DNA from: Prevotella sp.
GTDB taxonomy: Bacteria > Bacteroidota > Bacteroidia > Bacteroidales > Bacteroidaceae
Direction of reading: 5' to 3'
NCBI GenBank assembly: GCA_024697645.1
Contig: JAILFH010000074.1
Span: forward strand, 1 to 61,520
DNA: 61,520 nt
A program made the translations under genes and the position numbers. Shown piece by piece: positions 8,087-18,400 of the stretch; the stretch's first letter is position 1, and every line of letters starts with the position of its first letter. Under the pieces are notes generated by a model. It was not told the origin of the DNA, did no database searches, and saw nothing but the letters and a program-made list of their open reading frames with translations.

Positions 8087-8701
8087 TTATAAAAAATCTA
8101 AATGGAGTGATTTGCGGGCCATATTTTCATATTCTTCACCCAATTCGGCGAAGCGACGGACGCAATTCAAAGCCGCATGACGAACACCCGCGTGCTGACT
8201 TTGCAACGCGACCTCGACCTGATCGAGAAACTCATTGATGCCGCGCTCGTTGGGCTCCTGACCGCGACCGAACAGGCGGGAAAGGATCAGATAGGCAGCC
8301 ATCTGGTGAATGTCGTCCTCGCGGGCCATCCACTCGTAAGCCAGCACGGGGGCATAGTCGAGGTGCTGGAACAGATGGAACGAGGCTATCTCGACCATTT
8401 CCTGCGAGTGAATCTGCTCCATCCAGATGTCGACGACCTCAGCGGGCATCTGGTCCTTAGGCATGAGCAGCGTAGCGAGAATTTTGCACTCGCGGATGTC
8501 CTCTTTCCAGAGGGCGATGGCGAGATCGTAGTCTCGCTCGTACTCGGTGGCCATCTGCTGAAGGTCGGGCAGACTCACGCCCCAGTTCAACTTGTAGTCG
8601 ACTCCCTTCTCGCGCATCGAACGCGCCGTGACGCCGTTCATCAGAAGACGGAACGACTGCTTGATTTTCTTGACGGTCTCGTGGACTTGTTCTGCTGTCA
8701 T
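8087..8701 (-). CDS. DNA alkylation repair protein, AlkD-like HEAT-repeat family
   Basis: This 204-residue, all-helical protein matches the pattern of AlkD-like DNA glycosylases, which remove bulky or positively charged alkylated bases using stacked HEAT-like repeats. Visible features are the early GVSLPDLQQMATEY segment, the DIRECKILATLLMP segment typical of the family, and repeated helical pairs to the C-terminus. It is a little shorter than the roughly 220-240 residues of characterised AlkD proteins, and assignment rests on overall pattern rather than on a single catalytic motif. It has its own start 100 bp after the end of the dipeptidyl peptidase gene on the same strand. Confidence 0.75.
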   Translation of the reverse strand: MTAEQVHETVKKIKQSFRLLMNGVTARSMREKGVDYKLNWGVSLPDLQQMATEYERDYDLAIALWKEDIRECKILATLLMPKDQMPAEVVDIWMEQIHSQEMVEIASFHLFQHLDYAPVLAYEWMAREDDIHQMAAYLILSRLFGRGQEPNERGINEFLDQVEVALQSQHAGVRHAALNCVRRFAELGEEYENMARKSLHLDFL

Positions 8702-8801
8702 GACGGAATGAAATTGGTCACTCGATAGTGAAATAATATGAGTGAGTAGTTAAAATGGCAAATTCTATCAATCTCTAACTCCCGAAGAAGTTTTGTGTTG
8801 G

Positions 8802-10751
8802 TTAGAGAAAACCGTAGTCGCGGCTGTAGCGCAACATCTGCTCCGAATAGGATTCGGAATAGTCGACATCGATGCTGACGATATGGCCGCTGTCGTCGGT
8901 GACGGGCTTCAGCCAGGGGTTGAGGAATCCCTTGTAGGGAGCCAGATTGAGTTTCCTGTAGCGCTCGAGCACCTCGTGATGCAACGTGGGGTCGATCTGC
9001 ACGGCGTAGCGCTCCACCAACTGTCGGGCAGCCTCGAAGTCGCCTTCGCTCTTGATGCGCTGCACCTCAGCCAGCAACTCAGCAAAGAGAGAGCGCAGAC
9101 GGGCGTAGTCGTGAATGAGCAGATAGGTCTTCCCGTTGCGACGAATCAGCGAGACGTTGCCCTTGGAATGCTCATAGGCCCAGCGGGCGATGAGGGCACG
9201 GTTGCGCATGTGGGCTTCCTCAATCTGTCGGCCCTCCTCGATTCTCACGAGTTGCGTGAGCAGACCGTTGAGCATGTAGGTGTAGTATTGCGAGCAGTAG
9301 GCCTTCCGGTCGGGAAGAAGACCGAGTTCGACGAGTTTCTCGTCGGCAATATAATAGAGTCCGAACAGGTCGGCACGCGCTTCCTCAATGGTGTTTCCGT
9401 AGGCCTTCAGCGCATCGGGGTCGACACCGGGCAGCAACTGGCCGCTTCCGTGACCGAGACACTCGTGAAGGTCGGTGTGGAGATCGTCGCAGAGGTCGCC
9501 GTAGCGGTCGATTATCTTCTGCGTGCGCTCGTCGATGACGAACTCCTCCATGAAACCATTGCCGTGAGCGGCTTTCGAATAGGCATCGGTGATGTTGGCA
9601 ATCGTGATGCTCTTCGAGCCATACTGAGCGCGAATCCAGTCGGCATTGGGCAGATTGATGCCAATCGCCGTTGAGGGGTATTCGTCGCCACCGAGCATCG
9701 CCGCACAGATCACATTGGCCGTAACGCCCTTCACGACACTCTTCTTGAAACGCTTGTCGACGGGCGAGTGGTCCTCGAACCACTGGGCATTCTGACTGAT
9801 GGTCTGCGTGCGCTTCGTAGCCTCCAGATCCTTATATTCAACGAGTCCTTCCCACGAGGCCTTCAGCCCCAGCGGATCGCCATAGACTTCGATGAATCCA
9901 TTGATGAAATCGACTTGTCCGGAGAGTTCCTTCAGCCATTCGATTGAATATTCATCAAATACGCGTAAGTCACCTGATTTATAATACTTTACGAGCAGGG
10001 CGATTACTTTCTTCTGCTGGTCGTTTTCGGCTACTTCGCGAGCCTTCTCGAGCCAGTAGACAATCTTGCGGAGGGCGGGTCCGTAGAGCCCGTCGCAAGT
10101 CCATCGACGCTCCAGCAGAACCTCGTCGACCTTGATGAGTTTCGAGTTGAGTCCATAGGAAGGTGGGCAGTCGCCGCCCTTCGCCTTCATAGAACCGTAG
10201 AACGACTCGACCTCAGCCTGAGTGACACCTTCGTAGAAATTGCAGGCGGAGGTCAGGACCAAATCCTCGCCGTCGGCCTTGTTCACACGCTTAGGCAGCA
10301 CGTCGGGATCGAACATGACGGGGAACAACTCCTTATTTATAATATCCAGCGACTCTCCCTCAGGAAGGGCAACGCCCTGCTGTTCCATTTCCCGAAGAAT
10401 CGACAGCAAATCATCCTGGGAGAAGCCCGGTAGGAACTTCTCACAGCCATAGTGATGATAGATGCCATTGGAAAACCAAATGCGCTTCAAATAGACTATC
10501 AGGGCCTCAAACGCCGCAGAGGAACGATTTCCCTGATAGGAAGTGTAGATGTGCTCAAGTAATTTTCGGATTCTCAGGTTTTTAGTGCCAAACTGATCGA
10601 ATGTTATATCGCGACCACAGAGCGTGGCTTCGGTCAGATAGTACACATACAACCTCTGTGCTTCAGTCAGATTTTCGAAGCCGTTCAGGCGGTAGCGTAA
10701 TATCTGAATGTCAGCGAATCGTTCGCCGGCATACTGGAAGTCTTTATGCAT
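8802..10751 (-). CDS. Dipeptidyl peptidase III (M49 family zinc peptidase)
   Basis: A zinc metallopeptidase of family M49 that releases dipeptides from the N-terminus of short peptides. The zinc motif is the six-residue HECLGH at residues 429-434, the bacterial variant with Cys as known from Bacteroides. The second zinc/catalytic motif EEARAD is at 456-461. The length of 649 residues fits the short bacterial enzymes. No signal peptide is evident from this start, suggesting a cytoplasmic site, though some relatives are exported. The start codon overlaps the end of the AraC-type gene by 8 bp (ATGCATAA), so both are likely one transcript. Databases have sometimes mislabelled such proteins as dihydrofolate reductase. 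Role: peptide use as carbon or nitrogen source, by inference. Confidence 0.92.
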   Translation of the reverse strand: MHKDFQYAGERFADIQILRYRLNGFENLTEAQRLYVYYLTEATLCGRDITFDQFGTKNLRIRKLLEHIYTSYQGNRSSAAFEALIVYLKRIWFSNGIYHHYGCEKFLPGFSQDDLLSILREMEQQGVALPEGESLDIINKELFPVMFDPDVLPKRVNKADGEDLVLTSACNFYEGVTQAEVESFYGSMKAKGGDCPPSYGLNSKLIKVDEVLLERRWTCDGLYGPALRKIVYWLEKAREVAENDQQKKVIALLVKYYKSGDLRVFDEYSIEWLKELSGQVDFINGFIEVYGDPLGLKASWEGLVEYKDLEATKRTQTISQNAQWFEDHSPVDKRFKKSVVKGVTANVICAAMLGGDEYPSTAIGINLPNADWIRAQYGSKSITIANITDAYSKAAHGNGFMEEFVIDERTQKIIDRYGDLCDDLHTDLHECLGHGSGQLLPGVDPDALKAYGNTIEEARADLFGLYYIADEKLVELGLLPDRKAYCSQYYTYMLNGLLTQLVRIEEGRQIEEAHMRNRALIARWAYEHSKGNVSLIRRNGKTYLLIHDYARLRSLFAELLAEVQRIKSEGDFEAARQLVERYAVQIDPTLHHEVLERYRKLNLAPYKGFLNPWLKPVTDDSGHIVSIDVDYSESYSEQMLRYSRDYGFL

Positions 10752-11316
10752 CTTTCTTCTTAGTTGCTTTTTCCTTTGCCTTAGCCTTTGCCTTAGCCTT
10801 TTCTTCCTTAGCCTTTTCCCGGGCCTTGGCTCTAGCCTTCTTAGCGGCCAGTCGTTTTTCTTTCTTCTCTTTCTCCTTGGCTGCTTCGAGCACCTCGGGA
10901 TGACGTCTCAGAAACTCCTGACGATAGTCACGAGGAGTCTTGCCCGTCATCTTGTAGAAGGCGGCATAGAACGACTGTCGGTTCGCGAATCCTACTGCAT
11001 CGGAGATATCCTCCATATTCATCTTCAGGTAACGGCTATCGGTCAGCATGTTCATAGCCTCATTCACGCGGAACGAGTTCACGAACGAAGTGTAGTTCAT
11101 GTGGAATTTTACATTCACTACAGCCGAGATATACCTGGTGTTAGTGCCCAAATCTTCAGCCAAACGCTTAGCGGAATACTTTTTGTCACGGAAACGCTTC
11201 TGTGTGTAGATAAGATGGTGAATGCGTTCCTCTAGATCATCCATTACTTGTGCACTAACCATGTTGCGATAAGCAGCAGTCTTCTCCTTTTTCTCAACAA
11301 TATTGTATTTAGCCAT
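10744..11316 (-). CDS. Short AraC-type DNA-binding protein with Lys/Ala/Glu-rich tail
   Basis: The 190-residue product carries two helix-turn-helix motifs of the AraC C-terminal type at about residues 47-135: SAKRLAEDLGTNTRYISAVV, then MEDISDAVGFANRQSFYAAF, ending FKKxTGKTPxxYR-like (YKMTGKTPRDYRQ). There is no N-terminal ligand-binding domain, only about 40 residues before the HTH region. Residues 143-190 are almost entirely Lys, Ala, Glu and Arg, encoded by short repeats such as AAGGCAAAGGCT. The tail resembles those of histone H1-like proteins and may strengthen non-specific DNA binding; this is inference. A -7 box lies at 11353-11360. The gene overlaps the downstream dipeptidyl peptidase gene by 8 bp. 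Confidence 0.85.
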   Translation of the reverse strand: MAKYNIVEKKEKTAAYRNMVSAQVMDDLEERIHHLIYTQKRFRDKKYSAKRLAEDLGTNTRYISAVVNVKFHMNYTSFVNSFRVNEAMNMLTDSRYLKMNMEDISDAVGFANRQSFYAAFYKMTGKTPRDYRQEFLRRHPEVLEAAKEKEKKEKRLAAKKARAKAREKAKEEKAKAKAKAKEKATKKKDA

Positions 11317-11352
11317 AATAAAGATTGTTTAAGGAAACCCTTTTACGATTTG

Positions 11353-11360
11353 CAAATATA
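11353..11360 (-). promoter_or_regulatory. -7 box of the AraC-type gene
   Basis: TATATTTG on the minus strand, about 37 bp before the start codon. The surrounding spacer (11317-11605) is very AT-rich and holds divergent promoters. Confidence 0.5.
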
Positions 11361-11574
11361 CAAATTTCTTTTTTAAATTGTTCCACTTTATTGATTTTTT
11401 TTCCGAAAATTTTCCATTTTGTCCGATTTTTCCGTAAAATTATAATCATTTTTTCTGAAATTTTTACATTACAATTTTGAACTATTGCTAAATTCAGAGT
11501 GGTTGTCGAGTGTTGTCCTGAACTAAATCATGTTAAAAAAGTGGGCTTATGACGTGAATAAACTAAAAAAGCAG

Positions 11575-11582
11575 TAACTTTG
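11575..11582 (+). promoter_or_regulatory. -7 box of the phosphodiesterase-uxuA unit
   Basis: TAACTTTG, 24 bp before the ATG at 11606. It is the only good -7 match in this direction in the divergent spacer. Confidence 0.55.
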
Positions 11583-11605
11583 CTCGAAATTATGTTTGAA
11601 CACAG

Positions 11606-12799
11606 ATGAAGAAACTATTGTTATTGCTCGCGTTGTCGGGAATATTCATTGCGTCTTCAGCCGAAGGACGACACACGACCGTCATCATTTCGCTCGACGG
11701 CTGCCGATGGGACTATCCGCAGTGGTACGACACACCCACTTTCGATTTCATGGCCGCCAACGGAATGGAATCAGGACTCATCCCCGCCTTTCCCTCGAAG
11801 ACTTTCCCCAACCACTATACTTTGGCAACTGGCCTCTATCCCGACCATCACGGCATTGTGGCCAACATGTTTCTGGATACGGAGACGGGCGACGTGTTCT
11901 CGCTGAGCAACAAAGAGCAGAAGCACAATCCGAAATACTACGGCGGTGAGCCCATCTGGATTACAGCCAAGCGACAAGGACTTCGCACTGCTGTCTTCTA
12001 CTGGCCCGGAAGCGATGTGGAGATTGCAGGACAGTATCCCGACACCTATTTTAATTATGACGAGAAGCGTCTGGGAATGACTCAGCGTATTGACGGTATT
12101 CTGACTCAACTGGCCCGACCTGAGGAGGAAAGGCCGCAGTTGATTATGGCTTATCTGGAACAACCCGATGCAAACGGTCACCGCTACGGTCCTCAGAGCA
12201 AACTCACAAGGGAGTCGGTGCTGCTGACTGACTCGCTCATCGGGCGACTCTATGCAGGACTGTGCCGAAATATGCTGAAGGACAAGGTGAATTTGCTCGT
12301 TGTCTCGGATCACGGAATGGCGTGGGTCGACAGTTGTCACGCCGTGAAACTTCGCCCGCATCTGAAGGCTGAGTGGGTTCGCGATATTCAGGGGAACATT
12401 CCTGCCTGTATCTATGCCAACGAAGGCTGCACCGATTCCATCTATGAGGCGCTGAAGGACCTCGACCACGTTCGCGTGTGGAGGAAGACCGAGGTGCCTG
12501 AATACCTTCACTACGGCAGTTCGCCAAGAATCGGCGACGTAGTGGTTCTGCCCGACATCGGCTATCTGGCCGAAGACGAGCCCTTCGAGTCGGGAGGCAC
12601 TCACGGATTTGATCCCGACCTACAGGAGATGCACGCTCTATTCCGTGCGATCGGTCCCGACATTCCCCGTCTGACCCTACCCCACTTCCCCAATGTGTGC
12701 GTCTATTCGCTGCTCTGCCGTCTGCTCGGCATTGAGCCTGCGCCCAACGACGGCTACGATCCTTTGGAGGCTATTGAAAACGGAACTAAGAAAAACTAA
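11606..12799 (+). CDS. Ectonucleotide pyrophosphatase/phosphodiesterase family (alkaline phosphatase superfamily)
   Basis: A 397-residue exported hydrolase. Residues 1-20 form a signal peptide (MKKLLLLLALSGIFIASSAE). The metal site begins with Asp31 (SLDG), and the nucleophile is Thr66 in PSKTFPNH, the NPP-family pattern. Downstream metal ligands sit in SDHGM and GGTHGFD. Members cleave pyrophosphate or phosphodiester bonds in nucleotides and related compounds; the substrate is not visible here. Length matches the compact bacterial NPPs. The gene is followed after only 8 bp by uxuA, so they are probably one transcript, although a phosphodiesterase has no obvious place in hexuronate breakdown. 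Confidence 0.88.
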   Translation: MKKLLLLLALSGIFIASSAEGRHTTVIISLDGCRWDYPQWYDTPTFDFMAANGMESGLIPAFPSKTFPNHYTLATGLYPDHHGIVANMFLDTETGDVFSLSNKEQKHNPKYYGGEPIWITAKRQGLRTAVFYWPGSDVEIAGQYPDTYFNYDEKRLGMTQRIDGILTQLARPEEERPQLIMAYLEQPDANGHRYGPQSKLTRESVLLTDSLIGRLYAGLCRNMLKDKVNLLVVSDHGMAWVDSCHAVKLRPHLKAEWVRDIQGNIPACIYANEGCTDSIYEALKDLDHVRVWRKTEVPEYLHYGSSPRIGDVVVLPDIGYLAEDEPFESGGTHGFDPDLQEMHALFRAIGPDIPRLTLPHFPNVCVYSLLCRLLGIEPAPNDGYDPLEAIENGTKKN

Positions 12800-12807
12800 G
12801 ATAAATT

Positions 12808-14040
12808 ATGGAAAGAACTTGGCGATGGTTTGGCAAGAACGATAAGATCACGCTTGCCATGTTGAAACAAATTGGTGTGGAAGGCATTGTCACAGCACTG
12901 CACGATGTTCCACTCGGACAAGTATGGACGCGAGAGAAGATCCGCGACCTGCGAGAATACATTGAGAGTTACGGAATGCGCTGGTCGGTGGTAGAGTCGC
13001 TTCCCGTGACGGAAACGATTAAATATGGTGGTGCCGACAGAGACCAGCAGATTGAAATCTACAAGGAGAGTCTGCGGAATCTCTCGGCCGAAGGTATTCA
13101 CACCATCTGCTACAACTTCATGCCCGTACTCGACTGGGCGCGTACCGACTTGCTGCATCCAAATCCCAACGGTGCATCGAACCTGTACTTCTCCTATGCG
13201 GAGTTTGCCTATTTCGATATCTATATCCTGAAGCGCGAAGGTGCTCGTGAGGAATGGGCCAGATTCCAGTTCCCCGAGGGTGTGGGCGAAGGACGCAACG
13301 TGCTGGCTGAAGCCGACGAACTGGCGAAGACGATGACCCCTGAGAAAGACCATCAGTTGGTGGAGAATATCGTCATCAAGACGCAGGGATTCGTCAGTGG
13401 AAATTTCAAGGAAGGCGACGAGCATCCACTGGAACTCTTCCATCAACTACTCGACAACTATAAAGGAGTGGATAAGAGCAAGTTACGCGAAAACATGAAA
13501 TATTTTCTCGAAGCCATTATGCCCACCTGTGAGGAGTGCGAAATGAACATGTGCGTACACCCCGACGACCCACCGATTGAGATTCTCGGACTGCCCCGAA
13601 TCGTTCGTACGGCTGACGACATTCAGTGGTTCCTCGACGCTGTTCCGAACAAGCACAACGGACTGACTTTCTGTGCTGGTTCGCTCTCGGCCGGTGCCTA
13701 TAACAACGTAGTGGAAATGGCGCGCAGATTTGCACCCAGAACTCATTTCGTTCATCTGCGTTCGTGCCACATCTTCCCCAACGGCGACTTCACGGAAGCA
13801 AGCCATCTGGGCGGACGTGCCGACATCATCGAACTGGCTCGCATCTTCGAGAAAGAGAATCCTCAACTCCCCATGCGCGTCGATCACGGAATGACGATGC
13901 TCGATGATGAGACGAAGGGCTACAATGCAGGCTACTCGTTCCTCGGCCGTATGTTCGCGCTGGGACAAGTGCAGGGAATCCTCGCTACTGTCGACCGCGA
14001 ACTGGGCATTGAGTACACTCAGCCTGGGTTCTTCGACTAA
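12808..14040 (+). CDS. uxuA: Mannonate dehydratase (UxuA)
   Basis: Dehydrates D-mannonate to 2-keto-3-deoxygluconate in the glucuronate branch of hexuronate catabolism. The N-terminus (ERTWRWFGKNDKITLAMLKQ) and the segments GIVTALHDVPLG, EECEMNMCVHPDDPP and FVHLRS are strongly conserved in the family. They supply Cys and His ligands for the divalent metal in a TIM-barrel fold. The length of 410 residues is typical. It is 8 bp downstream of the phosphodiesterase gene. An SDR oxidoreductase that would make its substrate follows at 14422, separated by 381 bp of repeats. Confidence 0.95.
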   Translation: MERTWRWFGKNDKITLAMLKQIGVEGIVTALHDVPLGQVWTREKIRDLREYIESYGMRWSVVESLPVTETIKYGGADRDQQIEIYKESLRNLSAEGIHTICYNFMPVLDWARTDLLHPNPNGASNLYFSYAEFAYFDIYILKREGAREEWARFQFPEGVGEGRNVLAEADELAKTMTPEKDHQLVENIVIKTQGFVSGNFKEGDEHPLELFHQLLDNYKGVDKSKLRENMKYFLEAIMPTCEECEMNMCVHPDDPPIEILGLPRIVRTADDIQWFLDAVPNKHNGLTFCAGSLSAGAYNNVVEMARRFAPRTHFVHLRSCHIFPNGDFTEASHLGGRADIIELARIFEKENPQLPMRVDHGMTMLDDETKGYNAGYSFLGRMFALGQVQGILATVDRELGIEYTQPGFFD

Positions 14041-14400
14041 GAGTATTTACGGGCTTTGCCCGTTGTTCAAAGTTCAAAGTTCAAGGGTTCAATGTTCAAA
14101 GTTCAAAGTTCAACGCGCTTTGCGCGGTTAAGAGTGGTTATGAACAGTTATGAACAGTTATGAACAGTTTGAATAGTAATCAAAAGGCGGGCTGAAAGCC
14201 CAGAACGCTCATAGCCCAGGGCACGCCCTGGGTAGAGAAAGGGAAGGAGACACGTCGCCCTGTAAGGGCAAAAGATTTATAATAATCAAGAATTTGAGAA
14301 TTTAAGAATTTTTTCTCCTGCCGCATTTGAATTAATGAGGATTCTGCCCTCAGCAGATAAGAAAACAAAAGAAAACAAACAAAATTATTAAGAGAAAACA
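14041..14400. repeat. uxuA-oxidoreductase spacer: heptamer array, 10-bp array and composite hairpin module E
   Basis: GGGC-TTT-GCCC (14050-14060) and a GTTCAAA heptamer array occupy 14050-14115, closed by GCGC-TTT-GCGC. Three or more copies of TATGAACAGT (10 bp) lie at 14138-14172. From 14184 to about 14370 is module E: GGGCTGAAAGCCC, CAGGGC/GCCCTG, CGCCCTGTAAGGGC, then AATCAAGAATTTGAGAATTT. Variants recur at about 25860-26130 and 29215-29525. No gene seen. Confidence 0.6.
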
Positions 14401-14421
14401 GTTACAATCAAAAACATTAAT

Positions 14422-15252
14422 ATGAAAAATCTATTTGACATTGAAGGAAACGTGACCGTCATCACAGGCGGCACGGGTGTTTTAGGACGCACGATTGCTA
14501 AATATCTTGCTCTCAACGGAGCAAAAGTAATCATTCTCGGACGCAAGAAGGAAGTCGGCGAGAAGATTGTGGAGAAGGTGAACGAGGCCATCAAGGCCGA
14601 ACAGGCAACTGGTAGCATCGAGTTTTTGGTTACCGACGTGATGAACATCGAGATCGTCAAGCAAAACTGCGATGAAATCGTGGCGAAATACGGTCGTGTT
14701 GACACGCTGCTGAATGCAGCAGGCGGCAATATGCCCGGTGCAACGATTGGCCCCGACAAGACGTTCTTCGACCTCGACCCGAAGCATTTCTCACATGTTC
14801 TCGAACTCAATCTCACGGGTACGGTCATTCCGACTCAGATTTTCCTTCAGCCAATGGTGAAGCAAGGCAAGGGCGCTATCATCAATTTCTCATCGATGGC
14901 TGCCTATCGCCCGATGACACGCGTCTGTGGCTATGCTGCCGCTAAGGCTGGTATCTCCAATTTCACAGCCTATATGGCTACTGAGTGCGCCAAGAAATTC
15001 GGTGAGGGAATCCGCGTGAATGCTGTTGCCCCAGGTTTCTTCATCACCGAACAGAATCGCGCTCTGCTGACCAATCCCGACGGCACTCACACACAGCGCG
15101 GCAAGGACGTAATTCGTCAGACACCGTTCGGACGTATGGGAAATCCTGAGGAACTCTGCGGCACTATCCACTATCTGATGTCAGACGCTTCGCTCTTCGT
15201 TACGGGAACCGTTGCTAAAGTCGACGGCGGCTTCGACGTCTTCGCTATGTAA
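14422..15252 (+). CDS. SDR-family mannonate/fructuronate oxidoreductase
   Basis: A 276-residue short-chain dehydrogenase. The nucleotide-binding TGGTGVLG is at residues 15-22, NAAG at 98-101, catalytic Ser158 and Tyr171/Lys175 (YAAAK). Proteins of this type next to uxuA are taken to reduce D-fructuronate to D-mannonate, replacing the unrelated long-chain UxuB of enterobacteria. This role is inferred from family and context. A loop rich in Gly/Met/Pro (GGNMPGATIG) follows the NAAG motif, as in other members. It probably works with UxuA, although the 381-bp repeat-rich spacer means a separate promoter is possible. A weak stem-loop (AACGTG/CACGTT, 15324-15340) lies downstream. Confidence 0.86.
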   Translation: MKNLFDIEGNVTVITGGTGVLGRTIAKYLALNGAKVIILGRKKEVGEKIVEKVNEAIKAEQATGSIEFLVTDVMNIEIVKQNCDEIVAKYGRVDTLLNAAGGNMPGATIGPDKTFFDLDPKHFSHVLELNLTGTVIPTQIFLQPMVKQGKGAIINFSSMAAYRPMTRVCGYAAAKAGISNFTAYMATECAKKFGEGIRVNAVAPGFFITEQNRALLTNPDGTHTQRGKDVIRQTPFGRMGNPEELCGTIHYLMSDASLFVTGTVAKVDGGFDVFAM

Positions 15253-15389
15253 ACTCCAAGGGGGATCTTGAATTGCTCTCGCTGCAGAACTGAGTATAAC
15301 TCAGGCGGAATAAACGAATAAAGAACGTGCTGAACACGTTAAAAGATATTAATATCCGGGCTATTGGCAAAAGTCCGCTCGTTTTTTCG

Positions 15390-15397
15390 TACCTTTG
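15390..15397 (+). promoter_or_regulatory. -7 box of the DUF2723 gene
   Basis: TACCTTTG, with a possible -33 element TTGGCA at 15364 spaced about 20 bp. It gives a leader of about 55 nt to the ATG at 15457. This promoter argues against the longer open frame starting at 15364. Confidence 0.6.
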
Positions 15398-15456
15398 CAG
15401 TTTGGAATATACTTTCTCCTGAAAAGAAGAATAAACAAAATAAAGAATTCAAAAAG

Positions 15457-18400
15457 ATGAAACAGTACAAAATCGTGGACAACGTGATGGGTTGGCTCGC
15501 ATTTGCCATTGCAGCCTTCGTCTATTGTTCCACCATTGAACCGACAGCCTCGTTCTGGGACTGTCCAGAGTTCATTTCTACGGGTTACAAACTGGAAGTC
15601 GGTCACCCACCCGGTGCACCATTCTTCATGCTCACTGCAAACCTCTTCTCGCAGTTCGCAAGCGACCCGTCGCAGGTAGCCCGTATGGTGAACATCATGA
15701 GTGCACTGCTCTCTGCAACCACCATTCTGTTCCTATTCTGGTCGATTACACACTTGGTGCGCAAACTCATCCTGAAGGATTGGGGAGAACTGACCACCGC
15801 GAAACTCATTGCCATCGAGGCAAGTGGTCTTGTGGGTGCTCTGATCTACACCTTCTCTGACACCTTCTGGTTCTCGGCTGTCGAGGGTGAGGTTTACGCC
15901 TATTCATCGGCCTTCACCGCGATTGTGTTCTGGCTCATCTTGAAATGGGAAGATCACGCCGACGAGCCTCATAGCGACCGTTGGCTGGTGCTCATCGCCT
16001 ATATGACGGGCCTGTCTATCGGCGTTCACCTGCTGAACCTGCTCTGCATTCCCGCCATCGTGCTTGTCTATTGCTATCGCCGCTATCCGAACATCGAGAC
16101 TAAAGGTTCGATATTGGCTCTGATTGTCTCGTTCGTCATCGTAGCCGCCGTGCTATATGGCGTTGTTCCCGGAATCATCACCGTTGGCGGATGGTTCGAA
16201 CTGCTGTTTGTCAACGTGCTCCACATGCCGTTCAACACGGGTGAGATCATCTATATTCTCCTGCTCGTAGGCGTCGTCTGCTGGGCTATCTGGGAGACCT
16301 ATCAGGAAGGCCACGACCGCCGTCAGAACATTGCGTTCCTGCTGGCGATTGCGCTGCTCGGTATTCCGTTCTACGGTTATGGCTGGTCGGCCGTTGCCAT
16401 TGGCGTTATCGTTCTTGGTGTTCTGTGGTTTGTCCTCAACCGCAAGAAGACTATCGACAAGAAGGCTGTTCCCGTGATTGGAGCCCGCCTGAAGAATACC
16501 GTTCTTCTGTGCCTGCTGATGCTGATGATTGGCTATTCCAGTTATGCGCTCATCGTGATTCGTTCGTCTGCTAACCCGCCGATGGACCAGAACTCACCTG
16601 AGGACATCTTTACTTTGGGTAGTTACCTCAGCCGCGACCAATACGGCGACCGTCCCCTACTCTACGGACGTGCCTATACTTCGCAAGTCGACCTTGAGGT
16701 TGACGGCAACATGTGCAAGCCCAAGACCAACGAGGGCGCACCTATCTATAGCCGTAAGGAGAAAGCAACTCCCGATGAGAAGGACTCCTACTTCGTCGTG
16801 AGCCACAAGAACACCTATAAATATGCTCAGAACATGGTGTTCCCACGTATGCACTCAGCAAGTCACGCTCAGGCTTACGAGCAGTGGATGGGTGGTGTCG
16901 AAGGCTACAAAGTGCCCTACGACCGCTGTGGAGAAATGGTGACCGTGAAGATGCCGAACCAACTGGAGAACCTGAAGTTCTTCCTGTCTTATCAGTGTAA
17001 CTTCATGTATTGGCGCTACTTCATGTGGAACTTCGCCGGACGTCAGAACGACATTCAGGGCAACGGCGAACCCGAACACGGAAACTGGATTACCGGTATC
17101 TCGTTCATCGACAACTTGCTGGTGGGCGACCAGTCGAAACTGCCCGACGACCTGAAGAACAACAAGGGTCACAACGTCTTCTACTGTCTGCCGCTCATTC
17201 TCGGTCTCATCGGTCTGTTCTGGCAAGCGTGGCGCGGACGCAGGGGGATTCGTCAGTTCTGGGTGGTCTTCTTCCTGTTCTTCATGACGGGTCTGGCCAT
17301 CGTGATCTATCTGAATCAGACGCCGCTGCAGCCTCGTGAGCGCGACTATGCTTATGCTGGTTCGTTCTATGCCTACGCCATCTGGTGCGGCATTGGTGTT
17401 GCAGCCATCTATGATCTGCTGAAGAAATACCTCAAGAAGGTCAATGAGACAGCCGTTGCCGGCGTCGTTGGAGCAGCGTGTCTCTGTGTTCCTATTCAGA
17501 TGGCCACACAGACGTGGGACGATCACGACCGCTCCGGTCGCTACACCTGCCGCGACTTCGGTCAGAACTACCTCATGACCTTGCAGGACGAGGGCAATCC
17601 CATCATCTTCACCAATGGCGACAACGACACATTCCCGCTCTGGTACAATCAGGACGTTGAGGGTGTTCGTCTCGACGCACGTGTCTGCAACCTCAGTTAT
17701 CTTGCGACCGATTGGTACATCGACCAGATGGTGCGACCCGCCTATGAGTCTCCTTCGCTGCCCATCACGTGGTCGCGACTCGAGTACTGTTCTGGCACAA
17801 ACGATTATATTGAGGTTGAGCCAATGGCAGAATCACAGTTGAAGGAATTCTATCAGCAAGATCCAGAGGCTGCCCGCGAGCAGTTTGGAGATGAGCCGTT
17901 CGAACTGAAGAACATCCTGAAGTACTGGGTTCGCTCAAAGGATGCAGACATGCATTTCATCCCCACCGATACGGTCTATTTGAACATCGACAAAGACGCT
18001 GTACGCAAGAGCGGAATGCTTATGGCGACCGACAGCATCCCCGACAAGATGATCATCTCGTTGGCGGGCAAGCGCGCGCTCTACAAGGGCGACCTGATGA
18101 TGCTCGAGATGATTGCTGAAGCCAACTGGACTCGTCCTATCTATGTGGCAACGACCGTTGGTTCCGACAACTACATGAATTTGGGCGAGAACTTCATTCA
18201 GGAAGGACTTGCCAATCGCATCACTCCGTTCAGCACGTTCCGCACCGACCAGAGAGGTAGCCTCGTGCCCATCAAGGACGTCAAGAATTTCGATACGGAG
18301 AAGACATATAATAATGTCATGAACCGCTATAAGTTCGGCGGTCTCTCGCGTCCGGATCTCTATCTCGACGAGACAGTGATGCGCATGTGCTACACCCACC

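Noticed and set aside
15364..15456. N-terminal extension of the DUF2723 protein
   Set aside because: This stretch contains the promoter, and the family signature starts just after the ATG at 15457.
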